A DNA stretch of 64,000 nt, taken from assembly GCF_949987535.1 (NCBI RefSeq), contig NC_080081.1, forward strand, positions 64,687,603 through 64,751,602. Reading direction: 5' to 3'. A model generated the notes under the pieces. It was not told the origin of the DNA, did not search any database, and saw only the letters and a list, made by a program, of their open reading frames with translations. Both the position numbers and the translations under genes were made by a program. Positions 1 to 9,430 of this stretch are shown piece by piece. The DNA comes from Balaenoptera acutorostrata. Its lineage: Eukaryota; Chordata; Mammalia; Artiodactyla; Balaenopteridae. Position 1 is the stretch's first letter. Each line of letters opens with the position of its first letter.

Positions 1-806
1 TGGAAGCTCACTGAACTCCCTACCCTTGGGATTTTGTGGAGGCTTTCTCACATAGGCATGAGCAATTATTAACTTCACTTCCAGTCCCTCTCCCCTCATG
101 GGGGGTGGTGGAGGGGGGCAGTGCATCTGCAAGCTTCTAATCATAGCTTGGTTTTTCTGGTGACCAGCCCTAATTAGAACAAGAGACGCTCCTAGTGCTC
201 TTATCACTTAGGAAATTACAAGGGTCTTCAGAGTTCTGTGTCAGACACCAGGGCAGAGACCAATGTATACGCTTCTTACTATTTACACCTGCTCAGCTTT
301 CTATTGCCAGACTAGATTGCTGAGGATGAGCCAGAAAAATACATGCTGCTTACTATTAGAAAAAGCTTTGGACTCAGCTCCGACCCTTTTCCCTGGACTC
401 ACCTTGCTTCCTATAATTGGCCTTCCAAGAGTGAGGAGTCAATCCAAAAGAAGTTGCCTTGGTCCAATTATTAAGCACAATTCTTTTCGTTTAATGCTTC
501 TCTAAAAGCTCCATGTCCTGCTGGAGTGGCAGCCCCCTTCCTGTTTCCTAGATCAGTGGTATCCAAACTGTGGCCTGTGGAGCTCTGCTCCGTGAAAACT
601 TGTCAAGTGGTACACGGACACACATCATTATAAGGGCATTCATTTCCAGATCCTCAACTTTTATAGGTACTTTTTCCTAAAACCAATTTGCCTGAGGATG
701 TGCCTGCATTTATGTCAGATGTTCTCCCATCTCATAAACTTTCCCCATTCCATGTCTTACTGTGGTGCTTTGCATGGGGTAAAAACAACAACAAAAATGT
801 ACTACA
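1..806. other. Intergenic sequence, no gene seen
   Basis: I see no exon or recent repeat here. Short reading frames lack any recognisable domain. Around 555-600 the text resembles the end of an old hAT-type DNA transposon (a phrase close to 'cagtggttctcaaactgtgg'), but it is too decayed to name. Confidence 0.5.
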
Positions 807-820
807 AAATATTGATTTGG

Positions 821-1136
821 GGACTTCCCTGGTGGCGCAGTGGTTAAGAATCCGCCTGTCAATGCAGGGGGCACAGGTTCGATCCCTGGTCTGGCAAGAT
901 CCCACATGCTGCGGAGCGACTAAGCCCGTGCGCCACAACTACTGAGCCCGTGTGCCACAACTACTGAAGCCCTCGTGCCTAGAGCCCGTGCTCCGCAACA
1001 AGAGAAGCCACTGCAATGAGAAGACCGTGCACTGCAACGACGAGCAGCCCCTGCTTGCTACAGCTAGAGAAAGCCCGTGCGCAGCAAGGAAGACACAATG
1101 CCACCAAAAATAAGTTTAAAAAATAAAAATTAAAAA
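821..1136 (+). mobile_element. CHR-type tRNA-derived SINE, long form
   Basis: The head is a tRNA-like promoter: an A box in the 'ggtggcgcagtggttaagaa' region and a B box 'ggttcgatccc' near 877. A tRNA-unrelated body of repeated 'cgccacaactactgagcc' phrases and an A-rich tail follow. A 14-bp direct repeat, aaatattgatttgg, flanks it at 807-820 and 1137-1150, proving insertion by target-primed reverse transcription. The body has extra repeated phrases compared with other long copies. Confidence 0.93.
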
Positions 1137-1159
1137 AAATATTGATTTGGTGGAAACGT

Positions 1160-1822
1160 TTGTATCGAGATATAATTGATGTCTTAGTTCCAGGTGTACT
1201 ACATCATGATTCAATAGCTGAATATATTGTGAAATGATCACCACAAGTCTAGTTATCATCCATCACCACACAGAGCTACAGTTTTTTTCCCCTTGGGATG
1301 AGAATACTGCATCATTACATCCCCAGGACTCATTTATTTTATAACTGAAAGTTTGTACCTTTTTGACTACCTTCACCCATTTCACTCACCCTCCATCCCC
1401 TTAGGGGATTTCCCCCATCCCCCTTAGGGGGAAACTCTAATGGTTACTAAGGCAAGTTAACCCACAGATCTTTCTGGCCTTCTTTATATTGTAAGTATTC
1501 CTGATAAGGGAGAAGAAACAAGGATATTTTGGCTCCTCTTAAGAGGTTCTGAATTCTATAAAGTAGAAATGGGGGTGCATATATCTTTTCTAATTAATGT
1601 TTTTGTTTTCTTCAGCAAAATACCGAGGGGTGAAATTGCTGGATCATATGGTAGTTTTGTTTTTTATTTTTTAAGGAAACTTAATACTGTTTTCCATAGT
1701 GGCTGCACCAATTTACATTCCCACCAAAAGCACACGAGGGTTGTGCATCCTCGCCAACACCTGTTATTTGTTGTCTTTTTGATAATAGCCATTCTGACAG
1801 GTGTGAGGTGATATCTCATATG
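1160..1822 (-). mobile_element. L1 LINE 3' end, antisense, internally deleted
   Basis: The plus strand matches the well-known reverse complement of L1 3' UTR and ORF2 end: 'ttccaggtgtactaca..atgattcaatagctgaatatattg', 'acttcacccatttcactcaccc', then 'ggatcatatggtag', 'tccatagtggctgcaccaatttacattcccacc' and 'gataatagccattctgacaggtgtgaggtgatatctcat'. The middle, around 1420-1570, has lost part of the expected sequence. The copy cannot be active. Confidence 0.85.
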
Positions 1823-2384
1823 CTACTGAGCTCTTAACCACACCTAATAATCCATCTTACAAGATGCATTTCATTTTATTTTTACAATATTCTTCAAAAT
1901 GCTTATTAATGTTTATTTATTTGAATGGAAAAATGAAGTAAAATTTTTTCTAACAGAAGGTAAATCTAATTTCTCTAATTCATTTGACAACAGGACTTTG
2001 ACTAGGCTACATGGTGGCCTTCTTCTATAAAAATCTGCCGCTCTAAGATTCAGAGAAAAATATATATAAGCACGTGATGAGATAAAAGCACTATTATAAA
2101 AAAATTATATTAACAAAAGATATACTGAATTGAAAACATTAAAAAATTTCCGTTCCCAATTCTTTTTTTAGTATATAGGGTTAAACAAGTGCCTTTCAGT
2201 GAAAGAATAACAGATAAAAATAATAGTCATATAATACGTTTTTGTATACTTTCCAGAAATTGAGAAAATAAATTACTTTAATAAATGTGTAAAAATTCCT
2301 TTCACAAGTTAGGTGGTTTTCAATATTTTGCTTTCAATAAAACCGATGGAGACATAATAGAATTTGTCAGCAAGACGTCAAAAA
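1823..2384. other. AT-rich spacer, nothing recognised
   Basis: This is AT-rich intergenic sequence between two antisense L1 pieces. I see no exon, promoter or classifiable repeat. Confidence 0.5.
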
Positions 2385-3745
2385 TAATACTGGGTGATAG
2401 ACAACTATAATTCATACAGCATAAAAATTTACCATTTTAAAGTGTACAATTCAGTGGCTTTTAGAATATCCACAAATTTGTGCAATCACTGTGATAATCA
2501 ATTTTTTAATGTATTTCTTTTTAAAAATTTATTTATTTATTTATTTTTGGCTGCTTTAGGTCTTTGTTTCTGCGCGTGGGCTTTCTCTAGTTGCGGCGAC
2601 CGGGGGCTACTCTTTGTTGCGGTGCACGGGCTTCTCATTGTGGTGGCTTCTCTTGTCACGGAGCATGGGCTCTAGGTGCACGGGCTTCAGTAGTTGTGGC
2701 ACATGGGCTCAGTAGTTGTGGCTCGTAGGCTCTAGAGCGTAAGCTCAGTAGTTGTGGCGCACGGGCTTAGTTGCTCCGCAGCATGTGGGATCTTCCCGGA
2801 CCAGGGATCAAACCCGTGTCCCCTGCATTGGCAGGCGGATTCTTAACCACTGTGTCACCAGGGAAGTCCGATAATCAATTTAAAAACATTTTTATTATCT
2901 GAAAAAGAAATCCTGCACATTCCTTAGCCATCAAAATCGGCCCCTCTTACTCCCCCCTCTGCCCCATGCTACTAGCAACAGCTAATCTGCTTTCTGTGCC
3001 TGTAGATTTGCCTACTCTGGACATTTCATATAAATGGAATCTTACAATATGTGATCCTTTATGATTAGCTTCTTTCACTTAGCATAAGGTTTTCAAGGTT
3101 CATCCGGATTGCAGCATGTATTAGTATGTCATTTCTTTTTTTTTGCGGAATATCCCATTGTATGGATACACCACCTTTTACCCATTTATCAGTTGATGAA
3201 CATTTGGATCATTTCCACATTTTGGCTATTCGAATAATGCTGCTATGAATATCCATGTCAAGTTTTTGTGTAGATCTAAGTTTTCCTTTCTCTTGGGTAT
3301 ATACCTAGAAGTGGAATTTCTGGGTCATATGGTAGCCATGTTTAACAGTTTGAGGAAATGGGAGACTATTTCCTAGAAGGCTGTACCATTTTACAATCTC
3401 CCCAGCAGTGTGTGGGGAGGTTTCAACCTCTCCATATCTTTTTCAACATTTGTTATTATCTGTATTCTATTTTAGCCATCCTAATAGTTGTAAATTGGTA
3501 TCTCATTGTGGTTTTGATTTGCATTTCCTTGATGACTAATGATGTTGAGCATCTTTTTATGTGCTTATTGGTCATGTATATATATTCTTTGGGGGAATGT
3601 CTATTCAGATTTTTTGCCAATTTAAAACTTGGTTTATTTGTCTTTTTACTATGGAATTGTAAGAGTTATTTGTATATTCTAGATATGAGTCCCTTATCAG
3701 ATATATGATTTGCAAAAATTTTCTCTTGACAATGTGATTTTTGAC
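2385..3745 (-). mobile_element. Old L1 (L1M-like), antisense, split by a SINE
   Basis: The plus strand carries antisense L1 3' UTR ('ccattttaaagtgtacaattcagtggc'), then antisense ORF2 end text: 'cacttagcataaggttttcaaggttcatcc', 'ggtatatacctagaagtggaatttctgggtcatatggtag', 'ttgtggttttgatttgcatttccttgatgactaatgatgttgagcatc' and 'cccttatcagatatatgatttgcaaa'. A CHR SINE at 2505-2869 interrupts it, with its 12-bp duplication made from L1 sequence, so the L1 is the older insertion. Confidence 0.88.
2505..2869 (-). mobile_element. CHR-type SINE, long form, inside old L1
   Basis: It reads in reverse: a T-rich tail with TTTA repeats first and the head 'accagggaagtcc' at the right end. A 12-bp duplication, gataatcaattt, lies at 2493-2504 and 2870-2881. 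The B box appears as the reverse complement around 2805-2815, with a change ('ggatcaaacc') from the usual 'ggttcgaacc' type. Confidence 0.93.
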
Positions 3746-3814
3746 ATGTAACTCAGAAAGAATTCAAAGAGTTGAGTAGCGTTGATATAACAAGACTCGT
3801 TCCACTCACATATA

Positions 3815-5068
3815 TTGGGTTGGCCAAAAAGTTCCTTTGGTTTTTAAGTAAAAATAAAAGACACATTTTTCACTTTCACCAAGAACTTTATTGAACAACA
3901 TATTCACCCTTTTGTTCCACTACCTTCTGCCATTTTTCAGGCAACTTCACAATCCCATCTTGCCAAAACTTTTTATCTGTTTGAGCAAAGAACTGTTCCA
4001 GGTGCTTTTACAGTCTTCCAGGGAATTGAAATTTTTTCCATTAAGAGAATTCTGTAAAGACCGGAATAAATGGAAATCCGAAGGTGCAATGTCTGGTGAA
4101 TACGGTGGATGAATCACAACTTCCCAGCCAAGCTCTAACAGTTTTTGCCTGGTCATCAAAGAAACGTGCGGTCTTGCGGTATCCTGATGGAAGATTATGC
4201 GTTTTCTGTTGACTGATTCTGGATGCTTTTTGTTGAGTGCTGCTTTCAGGTGGTCTAATTGGCAGCAGTACTTGTTGGAATTAATCATTTGGTTTTCCGG
4301 AAGGAGCTCATAATAGAGGACTCCCTTCCAATCCCACCATATACACAACATCACCTTCTTTGGATAAGACTGGCCTTTGGTGTGGTTGGTGGTGGTTCAT
4401 TTCACTTGCCCCACGATCTCTTCTGTTCCACATTATTGTACAGTATCCACTTTTCATTGCCCGTCACAATTTGTTTTAAAAACGGAACGTTTTCATTACG
4501 TTTAAGTAGAGATTCGCTGGCGGAAATACAGTCAAGGAGGTTTTTTTCGCTTATGTGGAACCCAAACATCAAAGTGATGAACTTAACCAAGGTGGTGCAA
4601 ATGATTTTCAACACTTGATTTGGGTATTTTGAGTATGTCGTCTATCTCCAGCATGGTATAATGTTGATTGTTCTCAGTTAATGTCTCGGTTTGATCGCCA
4701 TCAACTTCAACTGGTCTACCTGACTGTGGAGCATCGTCCAGCGAGAAATCTCCAGCATGAAACTTCGCAAACCACTTTTGACATGTTTGATCAGTCACAG
4801 CACCTTCTCCATACACTGCACAAATCTTTTTTACCTTTCTTGAAATAATAAAGCATAATTGGCTGAAAATGTTGCTTTTTTTCTTTCATCTTCAATATTA
4901 ACATGGCTACACAAAAATTCACCAATTTTGATGTTTTTTTAAAATGCACACTGATATGACAGCTGTCACACACAATCTAACAAAATTGTTTTGAATGAAG
5001 TTAAAGACAACAAAGTGCTACTAGCGCGATCTTATGGAAAAAACAAACGAACATTTTGGCCAACCCAA
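3815..5068 (-). mobile_element. Complete but inactive mariner DNA transposon
   Basis: Terminal inverted repeats are TTGGGTTGGCCAAAAAGTT at 3815 and its near-reverse complement ending ...TTTTGGCCAACCCAA at 5068. TA dinucleotides flank both ends (3813-3814 and 5069-5070), the mariner target duplication. The length of 1254 bp is close to the usual 1.3 kb of the family. The transposase lies on the minus strand and is broken. The same terminus recurs in the 80-bp element at 53654. I recall this terminus from cetartiodactyl mariners (BTMAR1-like) but did not check the name. Confidence 0.93.
3888..4910 (-). pseudogene. Mariner transposase pseudogene
   Basis: In life this enzyme bound the terminal repeats and moved the element by cut-and-paste. 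On the minus strand the N-terminal helix-turn-helix part includes 'CQKWFAKFHAGDFSLDDAPQ' and 'SGRPVEVD' (about 4700-4790). The catalytic part shows 'HQDTARPH' (Asp codon 4181-4183) and 'HPPYSPDIAPSD' (last Asp codon 4076-4078). These two Asp are separated by exactly 34 residues, the DD34D spacing of mariner. The first catalytic position, in 'IVTGNEKWILY', is Asn (codon 4456-4458) instead of Asp. The pieces lie in three different frames, so there are at least two frameshifts, plus stops. The original end appears to be 'GEYVVQ' then TAA at 3888-3890. The exact start is uncertain. Confidence 0.88.
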
Positions 5069-5070
5069 TA

Positions 5071-6149
5071 TTTACATAAATGAGATTTCTTAGCCCTTAT
5101 ATTTACAAGATAAAATATAGGAATAGAATTCATCCTGAATCCTCTTAATTCTAGCAGTAAATCATTATTTATCCTTGGATACAGGGGAATGTAAAAACGT
5201 AGCCCTGTTCACCTTGAAGAATAATTTTCATTAAACATTTCTAGTTAAAAATTTATTTTTTATGTTTAATAATTTTTATATACATTTCCAATATACTTAT
5301 GTTGTTTTGACCTATTGTGTACTAAAAATTGTAAGGATCAGTTAATGTAGAAGAAACTTTTAAAAATAAGAGCTTTATGGCCTTAGTATATTAAGTAAAT
5401 CGTAGAATTTAAATATATATACATATTTTTTTGTTTGTTTCAGATAGTATTACAGGGAAATCAATAAAAGATCATCAAGCATGAACTATTTACAACAAAT
5501 GTTAATATTTACAAGATGCTAGAACTCAGACTTTTTGGAAAATTTAAATTTATATACTGAAATTCTTCAAAATTCTTTAAGGTGGAATATGAACAAAGGA
5601 GTTTGAGAATCATTTTTCTAGCAGTAGTCTACTTCTTTCTGTCTTTAATCTCCATTAGAATGCCCTTTCCTGAGGGTGGGGAATTGGGGCTGAGCGGTCT
5701 TAGATTTCCTGAGAGTTAGCAAGAGTTCCCAACCTGGGTCTTTGATACTTGTGTGCCTTGTGAAATTGCACGTAAAATTGCACGTAAAATATAAGTGTAC
5801 ATATACATACACTCCCCCACTCCAGCCTGATCTGTAATATTCAACTGATTTTTCATAAGGTCTGCGACCTAAAAAGTGTAAGAACTACCGTAACTACTAC
5901 CTTCCTCTCACCTGCCTATTAGTACACCTCATTTATCTCATGCTAGGCCTTTCTCTTGGGTACCAGTTAATCACTTGTTGCCTTTACCATACCGCTATTA
6001 TCATCTGCCTGCTGGATATCGTCTGCAGTTTTGTGTCTTCTCCCAAGGATCACCCGATCCCAGGAATTAGGGCAAGTTCCAGATACCAGTCTTTCCATTA
6101 TGCTCTAGTGGAACAGAGTTAAACAAATCCTGAATGGCCTCTCTTTCTA
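5071..6149. other. AT-rich intergenic sequence
   Basis: I see no exon or nameable repeat. A short direct repeat, 'attgcacgtaaaat', occurs twice in tandem near 5764-5791. Confidence 0.45.
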
Positions 6150-7082
6150 TTCATTTATTTAACGAATACTTAACAACATGCCTCCTGATGTGGCAGGTAC
6201 TATTCTAAAGGCTAGGAATACAATGATGAGCAGGCAGACAGGTCTCTCCTCTCCCAGGGTTCCTCTTCTGGAAGAGGAAGACGAAGAACTAAATAAGAAG
6301 CACACAAGATTATTTTGGGCAGGAGTAAGTACTGTGAAGAAAATAAACCCGGGTGATATGACAACGAGTGTTATGAAGAAGTAGGGTTCAGTTGGGAGGT
6401 TAGGACTTTTTAAGGAGCTAACATGGGAGCTGAAGCCTGAGTGGTGAGAAGAAAGTAGCCGAGAGGTGAACACAGTTGGTGCAAAGGCCACCAGCAGGAA
6501 GGAGGTTGGTGTTTCTGGGGAATTTCCAAGCCAGGGTTTGGAAAGTACTGAGCATAAGAGGTGAGGTTGGAGAGGTACTTCATCCCGAGTGCAACAGGAA
6601 GCCAATGATGTGTTTTAAGTAGAGGAGGAACTGATCTGTTTTATATTTTAAAACAAAATCCTTCTGGCTACTTTGATAAAAATGGATTGTATGGGTTCAA
6701 GAGAAGAAATAGAGAAAGCAGTTAGGCTACCATGGTAGTAGAGGCCAGAGATTATGGTGACTTGGACTGGGGTGGAGATGATATAAATGGGAAAATTCAA
6801 GATATACTTTGGAGGTGGAGCTGATAGGACTTCTAAATGGTCTGGATAGAATTGTGAGGAAAAGAGAAGAGTCAAGGATGACTCCTAGGAAGTTAGTTTT
6901 GAACAACTGGGAGAATGATGCAGTAGATTTAAAGACACTATTTGGAAATGTTTGGAACACCTATTAAACAGTTAAGTGACAAAGTGGAGTAGCTTTAGAT
7001 ACATGAGCCTGGAGTTCAGAAATGTGGTCAGGGTAGAGATTATTATGGGAGTCAGGAGCTTATGGATGGTATTTAAAACCAC
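6150..7082 (-). mobile_element. Ancient L2 LINE, antisense, long relic
   Basis: The plus strand begins with the reverse complement of the L2 3' end ('cattcatttatttaacgaatacttaacaacatgcctcc..tggcaggtactattctaaaggctaggaatacaatgatgagc'). Antisense L2 reverse-transcriptase tail follows: 'gtgcaaaggcc', 'gaagccaatgatgtgttttaagtagaggaggaactgatctg', 'ccttctggctac', 'gtagaggccagagattatggtgacttggactggggtgg', 'gtcaaggatgactcctaggaagtt'. It shares its order of motifs with the L2 at 53513-54325. It is strongly diverged and dead. Confidence 0.75.
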
Positions 7083-7145
7083 TGTGGCAGGCTGAATAAT
7101 GTCCCCCTGAATACGTCCATGTCCTAATTCCTGGAATCTTAAAGA
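7083..7145 (+). repeat. MaLR (MLT1-like) LTR fragment
   Basis: The phrase 'ggctgaataatgtccccctgaatacgtccatgtcctaattcctggaatctt' matches the 5' part of MLT1-type LTRs of the ERVL-MaLR group. Only about 60 bp remain. A larger copy of the same type is at 36298. Confidence 0.5.
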
Positions 7146-7179
7146 ACCTACTGTGTATGAAGGCACTTAAAATCTGTCA

Positions 7180-7290
7180 CTTGTAAGCCTCACAACAACC
7201 CAAGGTAGGTGTTATTATCCACCACTTGGCAGATGGGGAACTGGAGGCTCAGAGAAGTGGAATGCCCTGTTCTAGGCTGCAAAGCTGGAA
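7180..7290 (-). repeat. MIR SINE fragment, antisense
   Basis: Reverse-complement MIR core is visible: 'cctcacaacaacccaaggtaggtgttattatcc..cagatggggaactggaggctcagagaagtgg'. Confidence 0.75.
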
Positions 7291-7899
7291 AATACCTCAA
7301 CCTCCCTTTCAAGGGCCTTACAGAATTTCTATGAAGGTGGGAAGTGGTAAAGAGCTGCACTGTGCTTTGAGACAGGTCCAGCCTACCTACCGCCTCGGCT
7401 GCCCAAAAACCTGCCTTATAAAATGCATTTCTACAAGGCCTGTCCCATTCTTTGTCTAGCTCTGGCATATTATTTTTCTCACCTTCAGAGCCCTTGCCAG
7501 CCCAATTACACCACAGAGACCATGACCACTCCTCAGCTAGCTTGTTAACTGTGGAAGGGCTAGTGGGGTTATCACATAACCAACTACCCCGCATGCCAGG
7601 CCCGTTGCCAGTCACCTAACATGCATTCACAAATCACAAATTACTCTATCCATCGTCTCTGGAGCAATCTAGAAAGGAAGGATTACTGGGGAATGGGAAG
7701 AAGTCAGGACCAGGAGCAGGGGCGCCTGAGTTCAAGTCTGGGGGTGCTATAGCCCTAACTTGAAGCTAAAGTAATCCTGGTCTAGTAACTTAACCATCTA
7801 AGAAAACGAGGAGGTTAACACTACAGATCATCTCTAACCTTCTTCAAGGATGCTTGCATGACAGCTTTTCTTCTTTCCCCACTCCTGGAGCTCCACTAT
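7291..7899. other. Upstream flank of the CpG island
   Basis: This is mostly unassigned sequence. A weak forward MIR-like stretch lies at about 7725-7815 ('tgagttcaagtctgggg..agtaacttaaccatct'). I see no exon. Confidence 0.45.
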
Positions 7900-8086
7900 T
7901 ATGTGCAGTGGCAGGGCCGTAGGGACTGTCTGCTCCGCGACGGCTGCCCTTCAGTTCCCTGCCGTAGAGGCCAGACCCAGCCGTGACTCGGCCAATCGCC
8001 CGGGAGGCCGCGGAGCCCCTCAAGCCAGGAGCGGTGAGAGGTGGGCGATAGGTCATTTCAGGACAAGGAAGCGAAGGCTCCGAAAA

Positions 8087-8103
8087 ACTACAACTCCCAG
8101 AAG
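8087..8103 (+). promoter_or_regulatory. ZNF143/Staf-like binding site
   Basis: ACTACAACTCCCAGAAG is a close match to the long ZNF143 (SBS) promoter motif ACTACAATTCCCAGAATGC. A CCAAT box lies 13 bp downstream. It is about 800 bp upstream of the start codon, so it may serve a more upstream start site. Confidence 0.7.
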
Positions 8104-8115
8104 CCCATGTGGGTG

Positions 8116-8123
8116 CCAATCGG
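8116..8123 (+). promoter_or_regulatory. CCAAT box (NF-Y-like)
   Basis: CCAATCGG fits the NF-Y core CCAATCRG. A second CCAATCG lies at 7992-7998, 124 bp upstream. Confidence 0.6.
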
Positions 8124-8316
8124 AGGCCTGGGGCTGGTGCGTATTGAGAGCAGTAAACCACGCTTCATTGCAAGGCCGCGCTGGACAGGTAACTCGAGCG
8201 CATGCCCAGTCACGTCCCTACTAGCTCAGCTTCTTCCTGCGGGATACTTCTCTTTCCGGCCTCGCCCAGCGCGCTTTTCCCCGCCCCACCTCCGCCCCCT
8301 TTTCAGGGATTTCGGA

Positions 8317-8328
8317 GTGGGCGGGGCC
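8317..8328 (+). promoter_or_regulatory. GC box (SP/KLF-like)
   Basis: GTGGGCGGGGCC is a canonical SP1-type site. A second, GGGGCGGGG, is at 8488-8496. Confidence 0.6.
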
Positions 8329-8440
8329 ACTGGCAATCGCGTTCCCAGGAATGTGTACGCGCGCGTTCACGGGAGATTAAAGAGGGAGGGGACTAAATAC
8401 TGGGTGTGGAAGGTGGCGAGGAGGCCGCAGATCATGGAAG

Positions 8441-8449
8441 GCGCATGCG
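8441..8449 (+). promoter_or_regulatory. NRF1-like site 1
   Basis: GCGCATGCG matches most of the palindromic NRF1 motif YGCGCAYGCGCR. It is the first of two such sites, 78 bp apart. Confidence 0.6.
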
Positions 8450-8518
8450 TTCTAGAGGCGGTGCCGCGCGGCTCCGGGAATGGCGGAGGGGCGGGGTGGA
8501 AATGGGCTCGTGGCCTGA

Positions 8519-8528
8519 CGCATGCGCA
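8519..8528 (+). promoter_or_regulatory. NRF1-like site 2
   Basis: CGCATGCGCA is a strong half-plus match to the NRF1 palindrome. NRF1 sites are typical of CpG-island promoters. Confidence 0.6.
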
Positions 8529-8583
8529 CTGGGCCGCCAGCGCCCCGCCTCCTTTTTCAGTTTCCCCTCCTCCTCCACCACCC

Positions 8584-8594
8584 TTCCGGAAGTG
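8584..8594 (+). promoter_or_regulatory. ETS/GABP-like site
   Basis: TTCCGGAAGTG contains the CCGGAAGT core of ETS factors. Such sites usually lie within tens of bases of the transcription start, so this is the best local clue to the start site. Confidence 0.6.
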
Positions 8595-8772
8595 CAGCCG
8601 CCCTCGCGCCCACCAGCGGCCACCCCCTGCGGCAGGCCCCGCCCCCGCCTGCCCCGCCCCCCCCGGCTCTCCGCCCCCTCCTCCGGTGGTGCCGGGTTGC
8701 AGCGCCGGTCGTGGAGGTTTCGGTGCCCGAAGCCGGGAGCGCGGAGTCGTTCCCGGGAGCGCCGGCCAGGCT

Positions 8773-9045
8773 ATGATCGCGGGTCCCCGGCGGCCCGCTC
8801 CGGCCAACCAGAGTCCCCGTCTCAGCTTGTGCCCGTGCCCGAGCGGTCTCCTCAGGCCGGCCCCGCGGCGCAGTTGGCGGCGGCGCCCGCAGTGCGCCCC
8901 CTCCTCCGATGGCGGCAGAGATCCAGCCCAAGCCGCTGACCCGCAAGCCGATCCTGCTGCAGCGGGTCGAGGGGTCTCAGGAGGTGGTGAATATGGCCGT
9001 GATCGTGCCCAAGGAGGAGGGCGTCATCAGTGTCTCGGAGGACAG
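8773..9045 (+). other. Overlapping upstream reading frame (uORF) in exon 1
   Basis: An ATG at 8773 opens a frame with no stop before the splice donor: 91 whole codons, beginning MIAGPRRPAPANQSPRLS. It is out of frame with the WDFY2 start at 8909 and runs over it. Its context (G at -3, A at +4) is moderate, while the main start has C at -3 and G at +4. If transcripts begin upstream of 8773, this frame could lower WDFY2 translation. I do not claim that the peptide is functional. Confidence 0.45.
8909..9045 (+). CDS. WDFY2: WDFY2, coding part of exon 1 (partial gene)
   Basis: WDFY2 (WD repeat and FYVE domain-containing 2, ProF) is a WD-propeller protein whose FYVE finger binds phosphatidylinositol 3-phosphate on early endosomes; it is reported to scaffold Akt and PKC-zeta signalling. 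This exon encodes only the N-terminus: 45 codons plus two bases of an Arg codon, starting MAAEIQPKPLTRKPILL and ending in ...VISVSEDR, the start of the first WD blade. This matches WDFY2 as I remember it and differs clearly from the paralogue WDFY1 (MAAEI then a different run). The start is supported by that match, by an A/G-poor but +4 G context, and by the CpG-island position. The donor CAG|GTACG follows. The remaining WD repeats and the FYVE domain lie beyond this window. Confidence 0.93.
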
Positions 9046-9051
9046 GTACGA
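9046..9051 (+). other. WDFY2: Splice donor of WDFY2 exon 1
   Basis: GGACAG|GTACGA: GT follows a CAG exon end, and the break falls after the second base of the Arg codon, as expected for a phase-2 intron. Confidence 0.85.
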
Positions 9052-9430
9052 ACCGCTGCCCCTCGGCCGCGAGGAGGGGCGGGACGGGCCGGCGGTCCCA
9101 GAGCCCGCTTCAGGGGCTGTGCCTCCACGTCGGCGCGAGTGTAGAGCGCTCTCCCAAGTTGTTATTATAATGCGCATCCTGGTGGTGCCGGTGTCCAGCT
9201 GCGCGTCGCCGCCGCTGCGTGGCTCCGGGAAGCGGAGCCCGGACCGCGGCGTTCTGTCTGGCCTTGCCCGGGTGGCGCCTGCCGGGGCCAGGGTGGCCCT
9301 TGAACTAACGGTGCACCGGCCACTGGACCTTGGTCCAGCTCCGAGGACAGGAAGGGGAGAGGGTGGAGCTGCCCGGCCCTGCAGGTGTGTGCGTGGGGAG
9401 GATGCTCCGAGCCGCTTCTGTGAGATAACT

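Larger units (their letters stand above)
7900..9430 (+). promoter_or_regulatory. WDFY2: CpG island and promoter region of WDFY2
   Basis: Base composition changes sharply to GC-rich with many CpG dinucleotides, unlike the AT-rich flanks where CpG is confined to SINEs. The densest part is 8280-9130. It contains CCAAT, GC-box, NRF1, ZNF143 and ETS motifs, and no convincing TATA box near the gene. This is the usual layout of a broad housekeeping promoter. The transcription start cannot be fixed from sequence; the ETS site at 8584-8594 suggests a start between about 8580 and 8760. It contains no transposon I can see, as expected for a conserved promoter. Confidence 0.88.

Noticed and set aside
821..900. 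tRNA-like A and B boxes
   Set aside because: They are the pol III promoter of the SINE head. There is no full cloverleaf or anticodon arm, so no tRNA gene is called in any of the copies.
3358..3708. 116-codon hydrophobic plus-strand frame
   Set aside because: The DNA is antisense L1 ORF2. The hydrophobic look comes from T-rich antisense sequence.
4259..4618. 119-codon plus-strand frame
   Set aside because: It is the opposite strand of the broken mariner transposase.
8367..8807. 146-codon minus-strand frame in the CpG island
   Set aside because: Pro/Gly/Arg-rich shadow of GC-rich promoter DNA, with no domain.
8041..9144. 367-codon plus-strand open frame through the CpG island
   Set aside because: It runs in a GC-rich region where stops are rare, uses promoter sequence and crosses the WDFY2 donor. 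Only the part from the ATG at 8773 is kept, as a uORF candidate.
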